Shown one piece after another: positions 21,408 through 32,314 of a stretch of DNA of 64,000 nucleotides. The stretch is from Tolypothrix sp. PCC 7910 (GTDB lineage: Bacteria > Cyanobacteriota > Cyanobacteriia > Cyanobacteriales > Nostocaceae): positions 7,798,001-7,862,000 of the forward strand of contig NZ_CP050440.1 of NCBI RefSeq assembly GCF_011769525.1, in the 5' to 3' direction. The notes beneath the pieces are model-generated. The model made no database searches, was not told the DNA's origin, and worked only from the letters and a program-made list of their open reading frames with translations. The first letter of the stretch is position 1, and each line of letters opens with the position of its first letter. The position numbers and the translations under genes were made by a program.

Positions 21408-21455
21408 AATGTTGAGTGTAGAGTACTGAGCTTTCCGCACTGTACACTCAACATT
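21408..21455. terminator. Long inverted repeat between protease and fabG
   Basis: AATGTTGAGTGTA / TACACTCAACATT, 13-bp perfect arms with a 22-base spacer, between the convergent 3' ends of the two genes. No T-tract, so bidirectional termination is only likely. Confidence 0.5.
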
Positions 21456-21464
21456 TAGAACTCC

Positions 21465-22331
<867 letters not shown>

Positions 22332-22515
22332 CTAATTTAAAAATAAAATGCGACAGATGGGTAGAGGCACAACAATGTTGTGTCCTCATGAATAATGGAT
22401 GGGTCGCGAAAATTATTTAAATTCATTTAGTATTATTAAATTGCATCGGTACTAACCAAGAAACGGTGCGTTAGGCTAAAGCCATAACACACCCTACTGA
22501 ATATTAATTTGTTTT

Positions 22516-23190
22516 TTATTTTTGGCTCAAATTTTGAATTTCGGCTGTGATATTAGCTCTGGCAGACTGTTCAGCAAACTCAAACATTAAAGGCGTAAAA
22601 TAAATGCGATCGCGCTGCAAAAATTTCTCTAAAACTTGCTTACGTCCTGCAATATATTGGTCTTGTGGAACCCAAGCATATTCTTGGCGAATTGCCTGAG
22701 TATATTTTTGATATTGGATTGGGTCAGCAGCTAAAATTGCTAAGTCGGCATCAAGTAAAACTTGGCTATCAAAATCATCAGCAGCCGCTTGATGGTATTT
22801 TGTATTGATAATTAGATGGGTGATGTGAGCAATATATTTAGGTGTCACCTGTAAATTACTCAATAAATTACTAGCATATTCTGCGCTTTTTTCTTCATTA
22901 TCTTTAGCCTGAGTGTCATAAACTATATCGTGAAACCAGGCAGCAAGTTGTATAGAGTTGATGTCTTGAACGTAAGTTTGCAAATTATCGATAGAAATTA
23001 GAACGTGAAGAATATGTTCTAGTGTATGGTAATAACGCCCAGGAGCAGAATAAGCCGCAATTAGGGTATTAAAAATATTATTTGCGTCTATTTGGTTAAC
23101 TTGAAAAGGTTGGAGTGTTTCTTGCCAGCGATATAACAAGATATCGAACAATTTTTCTGTGGGTATATCCTCATATTTAATGTTGGACAT
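22516..23190 (-). CDS. HD-domain metal-dependent phosphohydrolase-like protein
   Basis: 224 aa. Metal-ligand pattern H..(HTLEHIL)...HD (AAWFHDIVYDTQAKDNEEKSAEYA) as in predicted HD-superfamily hydrolases. YYAPGRYYHTLEHI-like and DADLAILAADPIQY stretches are typical of the cyanobacterial and proteobacterial family often named after a misannotated NMDA-receptor match. Substrate unknown. Start ATG 23190. Confidence 0.8.
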   Translation of the reverse strand: MSNIKYEDIPTEKLFDILLYRWQETLQPFQVNQIDANNIFNTLIAAYSAPGRYYHTLEHILHVLISIDNLQTYVQDINSIQLAAWFHDIVYDTQAKDNEEKSAEYASNLLSNLQVTPKYIAHITHLIINTKYHQAAADDFDSQVLLDADLAILAADPIQYQKYTQAIRQEYAWVPQDQYIAGRKQVLEKFLQRDRIYFTPLMFEFAEQSARANITAEIQNLSQK

Positions 23191-23351
23191 CTGAACTTAT
23201 TTGTTACTTTATATAAAGTGATATAGGGTTTCCTAGGCTAGTGAAGTACAAATTTATCGGCGTGTATCCGCATTTATCCTCTTCTATTGGTGGTTAATTT
23301 TTTATTGCAGTGCCTGACCAATATGTCACTACGAGTTGTATTTTATAAGCT

Positions 23352-24191
23352 TTATTTCTGAAACGAAAGAATCAAATAACGCACTATTCCCAAACGACTA
23401 ATCCACTCAGCTACAAATGTAGAATTGGATAAATTTGTGTTTCCTCCCTCAATTTGTAGCCGACGCAGAAGTTGATAGGTGGGTATGGTATTAGCGGTGA
23501 TATCTTCTTCTATGATTGATTGAAAGCCCGTTATTTTGGCAAGTTGACGGTAATCAGTCAGGCTAAAGCTACTATCAACGTATCCATATGTATTACTAAT
23601 TACTGGCCCTATGAAATTTGCGCCAATCTGGATGATGGGAGTTAGAAATTCTTGAGGTACAAAGTCACAGATAGCTAGTTTTCCACCTGGTTTCAGTACT
23701 CGCCATGCTTCTTGAAAAAAGCGATCGCGGCTGGGAAAATGGAAAATACACTCCACAGCCAGCACTAAATCAAAAGAATTATCTGCAAAGTTTAGCTGAC
23801 AAGCATCTCCTTGGACAAATTCAATGTGGTTGTGGTTGCGAGGTTGAACTTGTTCCCTAGCCCTGGCGAGTTGGCGAGGGTCTATATTTACACCAGTTAG
23901 CTGTAAATGGTGAAAGCGATCGCTTAAACTGGCGATAGTCCCACCAAAGCCACAACCGCAATCTAATATACTTTGTCCATCTGCAGCACCACCTGCGTCA
24001 CAGACTCTTCTAGTTAGATTTTCTGCGGCTAAAGCAAAGTCATCAATGGAACCATCTGCTAATGCAGGATTCTGCCAATAACCCCAGTGTACGTGCAAGC
24101 CAAAAGCTTTAATAACTTCCGTATTTCCTTGAGCAATCTCCCTAAATAATTGATCAAAATAAGGTAGATCTACTGACTGATTTTTAATCAT
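23352..24191 (-). CDS. Class I SAM-dependent methyltransferase
   Basis: 279 aa. Motif I ILDCGCGFGGTIASL, an acidic residue after beta-2 (LTGVNIDPRQLARAR), motif II DACQLNFADNSFDLVLAVECIFHF and LKPGGKLAICDFVP are the methyltransferase-11 series. N-terminal LHVHWGYWQNP resembles tocopherol/small-molecule methyltransferases. The acceptor is not known. Divergent from putA, with 176 bp between the starts. Confidence 0.85.
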   Translation of the reverse strand: MIKNQSVDLPYFDQLFREIAQGNTEVIKAFGLHVHWGYWQNPALADGSIDDFALAAENLTRRVCDAGGAADGQSILDCGCGFGGTIASLSDRFHHLQLTGVNIDPRQLARAREQVQPRNHNHIEFVQGDACQLNFADNSFDLVLAVECIFHFPSRDRFFQEAWRVLKPGGKLAICDFVPQEFLTPIIQIGANFIGPVISNTYGYVDSSFSLTDYRQLAKITGFQSIIEEDITANTIPTYQLLRRLQIEGGNTNLSNSTFVAEWISRLGIVRYLILSFQK

Positions 24192-24367
24192 TGAATTTTT
24201 CTATAACTCTCACCAATTTTTACCATGATTGGATAGCATATCTGTTTGCCGATTCTGAAAGTGAATTTTGCACTCAGGAAATATGGTGACAGCAAAATTG
24301 AAGAGTCAAAATAGAAGACAGAGGCTTGCGATTACAAGTCTTACCTGGAATTAGGAGTTTACTATCA

Positions 24368-27364
24368 GTGGTATTACAAGTACAAACAAGCACCTACGAA
24401 GCTAAAACCCAAGAAATTGCTAAACAACTTCTAGAAGTAACCCAAGAAAATCGTTCGTTTTTGGCATCTTTACGCGACCAAATGCGCTGGGATGATAAAT
24501 TACTAGCTTGGGCGATGAGCAATCCAGGTTTACGGGTGCAATTATTTCGCTTTATTGATACATTACCAGCTTTACGCAGCAAAGCCGAAATTGCTGCCCA
24601 TTTACAAGAATATTTAGGAGATGAATCAGTAGAATTACCTGCGGCGTTAAAGGGAATGCTGAATTTTGCTAACCCTGATTCTATGCCGGGACAAGTCGCA
24701 GCCACAACAGTAGCGACAGCTGTTGAAACTCTTGCTCATAAATATATTTCTGGGGAAAATATTACACAAGTCATTAAAACAGTTGAACGCCTACGTAAGG
24801 AAAAAATGGCTTTCACCATTGACTTACTTGGTGAAGCGGTAATTACAGAAACAGAAGCACAATCTTACTTAGAACGCTATTCGGAATTAATCCAGCAATT
24901 GGTAGCTGCATCAAAGAATTGGAAAGCTATCCCGGCTATTGATGAAGCAGATGGCGAACAGCTAGCAAAAGTCCAAGTTTCTGTAAAATTAACGGCGTTT
25001 TATTCGCAATTTGACCCCTTAGATGCTCTTGGTAGCGAGGCGAGAGTTAGCGATCGCATTCGCACTCTCTTACGTCATGCTCAAGAATTAGGGGCAGCTG
25101 TACATTTTGATATGGAACAGTATGCCTATAAAGATATTACTCTTCACATCCTGAAAAAATTATTAATGGAAGAAGAGTTTCGCCAACGTACAGATATTGG
25201 CATCACCATCCAAGCATATCTGCGTGACAGCGAGCAAGATGCCAGAGATGTGATTGCTTGGTTGAAACAGCGTGGTTATCCCTTAACTATCCGTTTAGTT
25301 AAAGGCGCATATTGGGATCAGGAAACTATTAAAGCAGCGCAAAAACATTGGCCTCAACCTGTTTATAATGACAAAGCCGCCAGCGATGCGAACTTTGAAA
25401 CCATTACTCAGCTATTGCTAGAGAATCATCAATATGTATATGCTGCCATTGGTAGTCATAATGTGCGATCGCAAGCTAGGGCGATCGCGATCGCTGAAAC
25501 TTTAAAGGTTCCCCGCCGTAGTTTTGAAATGCAAGTTCTCTACGGTATGGGGGATAAGCTGGCGAAGGCTTTGGTTGATCAGGGTTATAGGGTAAGAGTT
25601 TATTGTCCCTATGGTGAATTATTACCGGGAATGGCTTATTTAATTCGGCGGTTGTTAGAAAATACCGCGAATAGTTCCTTTTTACGGCAAAATTTAGAGA
25701 ATAGACCAGTTGAGGAGTTGATAGCGCCGCCAAAGCTGAAAGCAGCGGAGAACAATATCCCCACGTCCCCCCATCCCCTTGTCCCCCCCTCCTCTTCCTT
25801 CCTGGGTGTGGCGGATACTGATTATGCGGAGGAGGAAGAGAGGAGGAAGTCAGCTGAGGCGTTTAAGGCTGTTCATCAGCAATTAGGGAGGACTTATTTA
25901 CCTTTGATTAATGGTGAGTATGTGAATACTCCAGAAGTGATTGATTCTCTCAATCCTTCTAATTTTAGTCAGGTGGTGGGGAAAGTCGGACTCATCAGTG
26001 TGGAACAAGCTGAACAAGCGATGAAAGCAGCGAAGGCGGCTTTTCCTGCTTGGCGGAAAACTCCAGCGAAACAACGCGCTGATATTTTGCGGAAAGCTGG
26101 CGATTTGATGTCACAACGCCGCGCGGAACTTTCGGCTTGGATAGTTTTGGAAGTTGGGAAGCCAGTTAAGGAAGCAGACGCAGAAGTTTCAGAGGCGATA
26201 GACTTTTGTCGCTACTACGCCGATGAAATGGAACGGTTGGATAAAGGCGTAAATTATGATGTTTCTGGAGAAACGAACCGTTATATTTACCAGCCACGGG
26301 GAATTGCTGTGGTGATTTCGCCTTGGAATTTCCCGTTAGCGATCGCCTGTGGTATGACTGTCGCAGCCTTAGTTGCTGGTAACTGTACTCTGCTGAAACC
26401 TGCGGAAACATCTTCTGTAATTACCGCCAAACTCACAGAAATTTTGGTAGAAGCTGGAATTCCCCAAGGTGTCTATCAATATGTACCCGGTAAAGGTTCC
26501 CAAGTCGGTGCATATTTGGTAAGCCATCCAGATACTCATGTAATTGCCTTTACTGGCTCTCAAGAAGTTGGCTGTAGAATCTACGCAGAAGCCGCTACCC
26601 TCAAACCCGGTCAAAAACACATGAAGCGGGTAATTGCAGAGATGGGTGGTAAGAATGGAATTATTGTGGATGAAAGTGCGGATTTAGACCAAGCTGTTGT
26701 CGGGGTAGTGCAATCAGCATTTGGTTATAGCGGACAGAAATGTTCTGCTTGTTCCCGGGTAATTGTGCTGCAATCGATTTACGATACCTTTGTGGAACGG
26801 TTAGTAGAAGCCACAAAATCCTTAAACATTGGGGAAACAGAATTACCTAGTACTCAAGTCGGCCCGGTAATTGATGCCAATGCCCGCGATCGCATTCGCG
26901 AGTATATTGAAAAAGGTAAAACAGAAGCCTTAGTTGCACTAGAGTTACCCGCACCAGAACAGGGATATTTTATCGGCCCAGTTATCTTTAGCGAAGTGCC
27001 ACCGAATGCGATAATTGCCCAACAAGAAATTTTTGGCCCTGTGCTAGCAGTAATTAAAGTCAAAGACTTTCAGGAAGCATTAGCCGTTGCTAACGGTACT
27101 AACTTTGCTTTAACTGGAGGACTTTATTCGCGTACCCCATCCCACATCCAGCAAGCACAACAAGACTTTGAAGTTGGGAATTTGTACATTAATCGTACAA
27201 TTACAGGTGCGATCGTAGCCCGTCAACCCTTTGGTGGCTTCAACCTTTCTGGTGTTGGTTCCAAAGCAGGTGGCCCCGATTACCTGCTACAATTCCTAGA
27301 ACCGCGCACCATCACAGAAAATATTCAACGCCAAGGTTTTGCACCAATTGAAGGCGCAGATTAA
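24368..27364 (+). CDS. putA: Bifunctional proline dehydrogenase / L-glutamate gamma-semialdehyde dehydrogenase
   Basis: Oxidises proline to pyrroline-5-carboxylate (FAD, N-terminal half) and on to glutamate (NAD, C-terminal half). PRODH marks: SVKLTAFYSQFDPLD, GITIQAYLRDSEQDA, RLVKGAYWDQE, RVRVYCPYGELLPGMAYL. ALDH marks: SPWNFPLAIACGM, GVYQYVPGKGSQVG, AFTGSQEVG, EMGGKNG, the catalytic-Cys region GYSGQKCSACSRV, and QEIFGPVLAV. I start at GTG 24368 (MVLQVQTSTYEAKTQE; TAGGAG ten bases upstream), 998 aa; a TTG at 24326 gives 14 more residues. The inter-domain linker holds a Pro/Ser-rich insert (PTSPHPLVPPSSSF) encoded by a C-rich repeat. Confidence 0.96.
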   Translation: MVLQVQTSTYEAKTQEIAKQLLEVTQENRSFLASLRDQMRWDDKLLAWAMSNPGLRVQLFRFIDTLPALRSKAEIAAHLQEYLGDESVELPAALKGMLNFANPDSMPGQVAATTVATAVETLAHKYISGENITQVIKTVERLRKEKMAFTIDLLGEAVITETEAQSYLERYSELIQQLVAASKNWKAIPAIDEADGEQLAKVQVSVKLTAFYSQFDPLDALGSEARVSDRIRTLLRHAQELGAAVHFDMEQYAYKDITLHILKKLLMEEEFRQRTDIGITIQAYLRDSEQDARDVIAWLKQRGYPLTIRLVKGAYWDQETIKAAQKHWPQPVYNDKAASDANFETITQLLLENHQYVYAAIGSHNVRSQARAIAIAETLKVPRRSFEMQVLYGMGDKLAKALVDQGYRVRVYCPYGELLPGMAYLIRRLLENTANSSFLRQNLENRPVEELIAPPKLKAAENNIPTSPHPLVPPSSSFLGVADTDYAEEEERRKSAEAFKAVHQQLGRTYLPLINGEYVNTPEVIDSLNPSNFSQVVGKVGLISVEQAEQAMKAAKAAFPAWRKTPAKQRADILRKAGDLMSQRRAELSAWIVLEVGKPVKEADAEVSEAIDFCRYYADEMERLDKGVNYDVSGETNRYIYQPRGIAVVISPWNFPLAIACGMTVAALVAGNCTLLKPAETSSVITAKLTEILVEAGIPQGVYQYVPGKGSQVGAYLVSHPDTHVIAFTGSQEVGCRIYAEAATLKPGQKHMKRVIAEMGGKNGIIVDESADLDQAVVGVVQSAFGYSGQKCSACSRVIVLQSIYDTFVERLVEATKSLNIGETELPSTQVGPVIDANARDRIREYIEKGKTEALVALELPAPEQGYFIGPVIFSEVPPNAIIAQQEIFGPVLAVIKVKDFQEALAVANGTNFALTGGLYSRTPSHIQQAQQDFEVGNLYINRTITGAIVARQPFGGFNLSGVGSKAGGPDYLLQFLEPRTITENIQRQGFAPIEGAD

Positions 27365-27370
27365 ATTATA

Positions 27371-27402
27371 AAAAACTCCACCCACAAGGGATGGAGTTTT
27401 TT
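27371..27402 (+). terminator. Terminator of putA
   Basis: AAAACTCCA-CCC-ACAA-GGGA-TGGAGTTTTTT: strong stem ending in six T, seven bp after the stop. Confidence 0.85.
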
Positions 27403-27532
27403 GGGCATGGGGCATGGGGCATGGAGAAGAATTTACCTATGCCCAATGCCCCAAGTAACGAGGAGAACAACCTCGTCTACCCACAATTCAATATTTTTCA
27501 TCTAACCGCAGAGGCGCAGAGAACGCAGAGAG

Positions 27533-27973
27533 ATGGTAAGCAGAGATTTAATTATAAAAATCGTTGAGTCTCCTGAAGAATTTGCAGCAATTAAAGCAAT
27601 TAGAATCGCTGTTTTTCAGGAAGAACAAGGAGTAGAAGCTGCTTTAGAATTTGATGGGAAAGATGAAATCTGTGACCATTTAATAGCTTATTTAAATCAA
27701 GAAGCTGTCGGTACTACTAGAATTAGATATTTAGATGAGCAGACTGCCAAAATAGAAAGACTAGCTGTTTTATCCCACGCTAGAGGTAATGGTATTGGTA
27801 AGAAAATTATGGAAAAAGCAATAAATGTTATTGCTAGTAAAAATATTCCCGAGGTTGTCATTAATTCTCAAGAATATGTCAAAGCTTTATATAGAAAAAT
27901 GGGTTTTATAGAAGAAGGAGAAATATTTATCGAAGCAGGTATTCCTCATATAAAAATGAGGAGGAAATTATAA
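27533..27973 (+). CDS. GNAT-family N-acetyltransferase
   Basis: 146 aa. Typical acetyl-CoA-binding stretch IERLAVLSHARGNGIGKKIM (R/Q-x-x-G-x-G/A), preceded by GTTRIRYLDEQTAKIE and followed by VINSQEYVKALYRKMGF. N-terminal AIRIAVFQEEQGVEAALEFDGKD resembles the ElaA/YjcF-like branch. Substrate unknown. ATG 27533 is used. Confidence 0.87.
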   Translation: MVSRDLIIKIVESPEEFAAIKAIRIAVFQEEQGVEAALEFDGKDEICDHLIAYLNQEAVGTTRIRYLDEQTAKIERLAVLSHARGNGIGKKIMEKAINVIASKNIPEVVINSQEYVKALYRKMGFIEEGEIFIEAGIPHIKMRRKL

Positions 27974-28063
27974 ATATATTGAAGAGGGGAAAAGGAACAA
28001 AACTTTCCTCTTTCCCCTGGAACCGATATAAATTTTAAAAAGTATTAATCATCATAGCCATGC

Positions 28064-28088
28064 AAAACCCCCTTAGAAAAAAGGGGGT
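28064..28088 (-). terminator. Terminator of the 66-aa gene
   Basis: On the minus strand ACCCCCTT-TTTTCT-AAGGGGGT followed by TTT, about 90 bp past the stop at 28181. Confidence 0.7.
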
Positions 28089-28180
28089 ATTCAGTTGTGT
28101 CTACAACTTGTGACACCTGATTTTGCATTCATAGCTTATAAGTTCTCACGCAACAACAACTAGATAAGAACTCTTACAGC

Positions 28181-28381
28181 CTAACTCATACCAGCGTGGC
28201 TGCTACCATAAATTGCGCGAGCATCTTGGTCAACCTTACCTTGAATAGGGTTCCAGTAGTGGGACATTTCTTCAGGAAGACCGAGTTCTTGTGCGCTACG
28301 CATTAGCATAGATTGTTGGCGCTTCTTGACTTCTTGGTATTGACGCGCCATGATTGCACGAGATTTTTCTTGAATAGACAT
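28181..28381 (-). CDS. Conserved-looking small protein, 66 aa
   Basis: MSIQEKSRAIMARQYQEVKK, then MRSAQELGLPEEMSHYWNP and a C-terminal VDQDARAIYGSSHAGMS. Amphipathic N-terminal helix; no membrane segment. AGGAGG lies about ten bases before the ATG (cctcctta at 28391-28398) and a terminator follows, so it is a real gene. I believe similar proteins exist in other filamentous cyanobacteria but do not know a function. A possible NtcA site lies about 85 bp upstream. Confidence 0.72.
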   Translation of the reverse strand: MSIQEKSRAIMARQYQEVKKRQQSMLMRSAQELGLPEEMSHYWNPIQGKVDQDARAIYGSSHAGMS

Positions 28382-28458
28382 AACTAAGTCCTCCTTAGGT
28401 TTTTTGTATAAATGATAGATGGAATGTTCTTTCTCTATTTAATATAACAAATAATTCT

Positions 28459-28472
28459 GTAACCAAAGTTAC
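28459..28472 (-). promoter_or_regulatory. Possible NtcA-binding site
   Basis: GTAACCAAAGTTAC fits GTA-N8-TAC and has fully symmetric five-base arms. It lies upstream of the 66-aa gene. The spacing to a TAN3T box is not the canonical 22 bases, and this pattern is expected by chance several times per window, so confidence is low. Otherwise nothing is seen in 28382-28792. Confidence 0.3.
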
Positions 28473-28792
28473 AAAATCGATATTTGTAATTAAAGTTAAT
28501 AATTTCCCTAAAATTTATGAGAAGCAACGCCAACAACCAACATTCACAAGCAGCCTGAAACACCTATTGAGATAAGACATCTGGCTTCAGATTGGATGTT
28601 TCCACATGTACAACTATCCCCCGATTGATGATTTATTCGTTACACTTATTTATATTTGTACAGTTGTACTATCAGAAATCTGAGAAATTTAATTGGGTAT
28701 TGGTTATTTATGACCCGGGAATAGGCAATAGGCGAGAGCCAAGTAGATTTTTGACATCTGAAGTTTAAATTTTGAATTTGGAGCAAAGCGAC

Positions 28793-29671
28793 GTGACTGT
28801 TATTTACCCACGGAAATTTCAGAATGCGATCAGTGCGCGGGATATCCTTAAACAGGTAGTACGCGATCGCGAATTGCATTTAATCACCCTCAACCGCTAC
28901 CGTTATAGTGAGCAGCGCAGTTGTAAAGACTTGACCGCGCTGATTGAATATCTCAATGGACAGCCAAAGCAACTAATTAAGGACTTGTCGCACCACATTT
29001 CTGATGAAGCGCGTCATGCAATGTGGCTAACGGATTTGTTAGTCGATTTGGGCGCAGATATTGGCAAGCCACCTGGTTCTTCCTACATCGACGAATTTGA
29101 ACGGTTACTCGACTCAGAAAATCAAGATCCGGTTGGCAACCTAGACAATTTTGTAATTTCTACCCTAGCCACAATTAACATTACCGAAAAGCGGGGTTGT
29201 GAGTATTTCTCGGCTCATATCTACGCCTTAAAACAAGCACCACAAACTGAAGAAAACATTAAAATTCGCGAAACTATCGAAAAAATCTTGCCAGAAGAAG
29301 CCGGACACGTGCGTTGGGGTAATCGCTGGTTAGCGCAAATAGCCGATAAAAGTCCAGAACATCGGCAAAAAGTTGAGCAAGCCAAGCGCAAGTATGCCGC
29401 AATTGAGCAAGCTGCCTTTGAATCTGGTATGGATATTACTCTCGGTGCAGAACTGCGTCGGGTTGCTACCTTGGTGGAACTAGCAAATAATATGCCAGTT
29501 TGGCAACGTCCCCAATACCTCATGGAACGCTTACCGCAGACCTTGCTAGCACCTGAGTTGCAAATGGTGAGAATCCAAGCAGCCCAAAAAGCTTGGCAAC
29601 GCGATCCCAAAGTATTTATGGAGAAATTTGTACCTATGTTCCTCAACGGGATTCAGAAGAAGAGGGATTAG
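28793..29671 (+). CDS. Ferritin-like domain protein
   Basis: About 292 aa, all-helical. Carboxylate/His pairs spaced as in ferritin-like di-iron proteins: RDRELHLITLNRYRYSEQR, LSHHISDEARHAMWLTDLL (E..H), NITEKRGCEYFSAHI and LPEEAGHVRWGNRWL (EE..H). Start chosen at GTG 28793 (MTVIYPRKFQNAISARDIL) because GGAG lies nine bases upstream; the longer TTG frame begins at 28772. Substrate and role are unknown; the repeated E-x-x-H pattern suggests a di-iron oxidase or iron-binding function (inference). Confidence 0.72.
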   Translation: MTVIYPRKFQNAISARDILKQVVRDRELHLITLNRYRYSEQRSCKDLTALIEYLNGQPKQLIKDLSHHISDEARHAMWLTDLLVDLGADIGKPPGSSYIDEFERLLDSENQDPVGNLDNFVISTLATINITEKRGCEYFSAHIYALKQAPQTEENIKIRETIEKILPEEAGHVRWGNRWLAQIADKSPEHRQKVEQAKRKYAAIEQAAFESGMDITLGAELRRVATLVELANNMPVWQRPQYLMERLPQTLLAPELQMVRIQAAQKAWQRDPKVFMEKFVPMFLNGIQKKRD

Positions 29672-29774
29672 GGATTGGGGATTGGGGATTGGGGACTGGG
29701 GATTGGGGAAAGGGGAAACGGGAAACGGGAAATGGGAAATTATTACCCATGCCCAATGCCCAATGCCCCATGCC
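29664..29774. repeat. LTRR-type heptamer run
   Basis: GGGATTG/GGGACTG units followed by GGGAAAC units and then CCCATGCCCAATG, forming an imperfect inverted repeat between the convergent genes. Confidence 0.65.
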
Positions 29775-30602
29775 CTAATCTTGTAAATGAGCAAATTTAT
29801 AGCCACCCCAGATAGTAAGAGCGATCGCAATTACTGATAATATTGGCAGGCTGTACCAGGGAAATTGGGATAAGGGTAAATGGGTGATTGCCCGTAGCCC
29901 AATGCTGGTATAGGTTAGGGGTAATAGGTAAACTAAAACTTTGAGGGCAACTGGTAAAGTACCAGGGTCAAAGAAGGTGGCCCCTAAGAATGACATAGGG
30001 ATAATTATAAAGTTGTTGTAGAAGCCTACCGATTCTAGCGATCGCACAGTTAATCCGACAATTACCCCTAACCCTGCGAACACGGTACAGTTGAGTACCA
30101 GTAACAACAGGAAAAGTGGATGCAAAAAGTTCCAATTACCTGTTAACAGCAGCGCCACTAAAATTACAGAGCCAGAAGTCATCAATCCCCGTACAACTCC
30201 TGCCAGCATTTTGCCGATGTGCAATGCTATGGGTTGTATGGGGACTAACAAAAATTCTTCAAAGGTTTTAGTGAATAGCCTCTCACCACAAATTGAAAAT
30301 GTTGTGCCACCAAAGCTGATGGTCATTGATGATAACGCTACCATCCCCGGCAGAATAAATTCTAGGTAGTTATTATAGTTACCACCAATTCCTGACCCTG
30401 GACGAATTGAACTCCCTAAACCTAAGCCAAAGGCTAAAATATATATTAGTGGAGATACTAAGCCAGATGCCGCAATTTGCACTATTCTTATACGTAAATC
30501 TAGCCAATCTCCCCAAAAAATTGTCAGGCTATCAGCCAAGAGAATTTGTAATTGCGAGATTTTAAAGCCTGTGCCCCTGAGTCGCTGTCTAGAAGATGTC
30601 AC
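29775..30602 (-). CDS. ABC-2 type transporter permease
   Basis: 275 aa with about six hydrophobic segments. LVSPLIYILAFGLGLGSSI, YLEFILPGMVALSSMTISF, then the conserved RLFTKTFEEFLLVPIQPIALHIGKMLAG region and FYNNFIIIPMSFLGATFFDPGTLP match the DrrB/NodJ-like ABC-2 family, which forms the membrane part of export systems. The partner ATPase is not adjacent in this window. ATG 30602. Substrate unknown. Confidence 0.87.
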   Translation of the reverse strand: MTSSRQRLRGTGFKISQLQILLADSLTIFWGDWLDLRIRIVQIAASGLVSPLIYILAFGLGLGSSIRPGSGIGGNYNNYLEFILPGMVALSSMTISFGGTTFSICGERLFTKTFEEFLLVPIQPIALHIGKMLAGVVRGLMTSGSVILVALLLTGNWNFLHPLFLLLLVLNCTVFAGLGVIVGLTVRSLESVGFYNNFIIIPMSFLGATFFDPGTLPVALKVLVYLLPLTYTSIGLRAITHLPLSQFPWYSLPILSVIAIALTIWGGYKFAHLQD

Positions 30603-30805
30603 TTTTTATAGTTATATATTCAACTTGTTTTAACTATTACTTTATATTTCTTCATGTATAGTTAGCAAGCTCATCAACTTCTCCCTCTGCTCCCTATGTG
30701 TAGCTAGATTTTGGAGAGTTTGTATTACTAGGGTCGATTAATATAGCGTGGAATTTTCTCGCTGAATGCTATGTTACTTGATAGCTTAGTATCGACTGTT
30801 TGTGT

Positions 30806-32314
30806 ATGAATACTCCACAAAGCCAATCTACAGCATATGCCGCAGATACATTTATCAATAAAATCTACGATGTTGTCATAGTTGGTGCTGGGCCTGTTGG
30901 TTTAGCCACTGCCATTGGTTTACGCAAACGTGGTATTGAAAATATTCTTGTCATAGACCAAGCTCGAGCTTTTCGTCAGGTTGGACAAGTTGTGGATCTT
31001 CTACCTAATGGTTTAAAAGCTTTGAAATATTTAGAGCCTAACGCCTACGAAGCAGTCAAAACAGCGAGCTTGACTTTTGTTAATTCTCCGCAGTTTGATA
31101 AAGAGCAAACTACTGAAGTTTCGGAAAAAAATCTGCCAAAGCCTTCTCAACAATGGGTTTCTAAAAACTTACAGGGAAAACTAGTTAGGGCAACTTCTTT
31201 GAGTTTTGACGTTTGGTTGCAAAATTATGGTGAAGGTCGAATTTCCATTTCTTGGTATGATTTGCAGACTACTCTCAGAAAACTGCTTCCCGAAGACCAA
31301 GTTAAACCCAATCATCGTTGCATCAATGTTGTGGATGAGCCAGAAATGGGATGCGTTCGCCTTGATTGTCTTTCTGATACCAGCGTAGAAGCTAACCCCT
31401 ATGCATATTGGGCAGATGGACAAAAAAATAACGATTTATTAGCCCAAAATCTAGACAGTGTCTATCAAAACTCAGTTACAAAATCATTCCGAGCTAAAAT
31501 AGCTGTGGCCGCAGATGGTATCAACTCTACAGTTCGTAGACTACTTTATGCAGATAGCCCTTACCAAAGTTTTGCCAAACCAGAATATTCTGGGTATGCC
31601 GCCATCTATTGTAGAGAAATAACGGACATACCAAAAGAACTGCGATCGCGTCTTGAAGAGAAATTTTTTGCAGGCTCACCAATTTTAACAGTAGCTAATT
31701 ATGACTTAGCCAGTCAGCATTCTTTCAGTGAATGTCCGAGAATGATGTTAGTTAACAGGGAAAGCATTCTCTATTTATTACACCTGCCTGTACCGTTAAA
31801 CTCATTGCAGGATAAGTCTGGTAATGAGTTGATTAACTTAGCTTTGCAAGAGTTAGAAAAAGCAGATTATCCCGATGAACTTAAACAATTAGTGCAGCTA
31901 TCTCCTCCAGAAAATATGTCACAACGTCCGTATTATATTCATCGCGCCACTGCTTGTAAGAATATTTTTCCCGGCTGGAGTGCAGGACGAATTATTTTAG
32001 TTGGTGATGCAGCACATGGTATGCCTCCTTTTATGGCTCAAGGAGCTAATCAAGGACTTGAAGATGCTATGGTTGTTACAACATTAATTAATAATATTGC
32101 CAAAGAAAATGATTGGGATAACAAGCAAGCTATAGCCACAGCCTTCGAGAAATATGAGCGTCTTCGTCGCCCGTTTATGGAATATATTCAAGCAGCCACA
32201 TTAACACACTTTCCTAGCTCATCAGATCAACAGTGGCAAGAATATAACCAAAAAGTATATACCCGTAACTTTGACCAAATAATTACAGAATTACAGCCTA
32301 TTTCACATAAATGA
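30806..32314 (+). CDS. FAD-dependent monooxygenase (aromatic hydroxylase type)
   Basis: 502 aa from ATG 30806. N-terminal Rossmann motif VVIVGAGPVGLATAIGLRKRG, a central AKIAVAADGINSTVRRLLYA (DG motif), and GRIILVGDAAHGMPPFMAQG with ANQGLEDAMVV (GD motif and helix) define the PHBH/UbiH-like FAD-binding-3 family. Substrate cannot be told from the sequence. Stand-alone, with 491 bp of non-coding sequence downstream. Confidence 0.88.
   Translation: MNTPQSQSTAYAADTFINKIYDVVIVGAGPVGLATAIGLRKRGIENILVIDQARAFRQVGQVVDLLPNGLKALKYLEPNAYEAVKTASLTFVNSPQFDKEQTTEVSEKNLPKPSQQWVSKNLQGKLVRATSLSFDVWLQNYGEGRISISWYDLQTTLRKLLPEDQVKPNHRCINVVDEPEMGCVRLDCLSDTSVEANPYAYWADGQKNNDLLAQNLDSVYQNSVTKSFRAKIAVAADGINSTVRRLLYADSPYQSFAKPEYSGYAAIYCREITDIPKELRSRLEEKFFAGSPILTVANYDLASQHSFSECPRMMLVNRESILYLLHLPVPLNSLQDKSGNELINLALQELEKADYPDELKQLVQLSPPENMSQRPYYIHRATACKNIFPGWSAGRIILVGDAAHGMPPFMAQGANQGLEDAMVVTTLINNIAKENDWDNKQAIATAFEKYERLRRPFMEYIQAATLTHFPSSSDQQWQEYNQKVYTRNFDQIITELQPISHK

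Noticed and set aside
28459-28472. Confident NtcA promoter for the 66-aa gene
   Set aside because: Sequence fits GTA-N8-TAC but spacing to the -10 box does not, and chance matches are expected; kept only as a low-confidence site.
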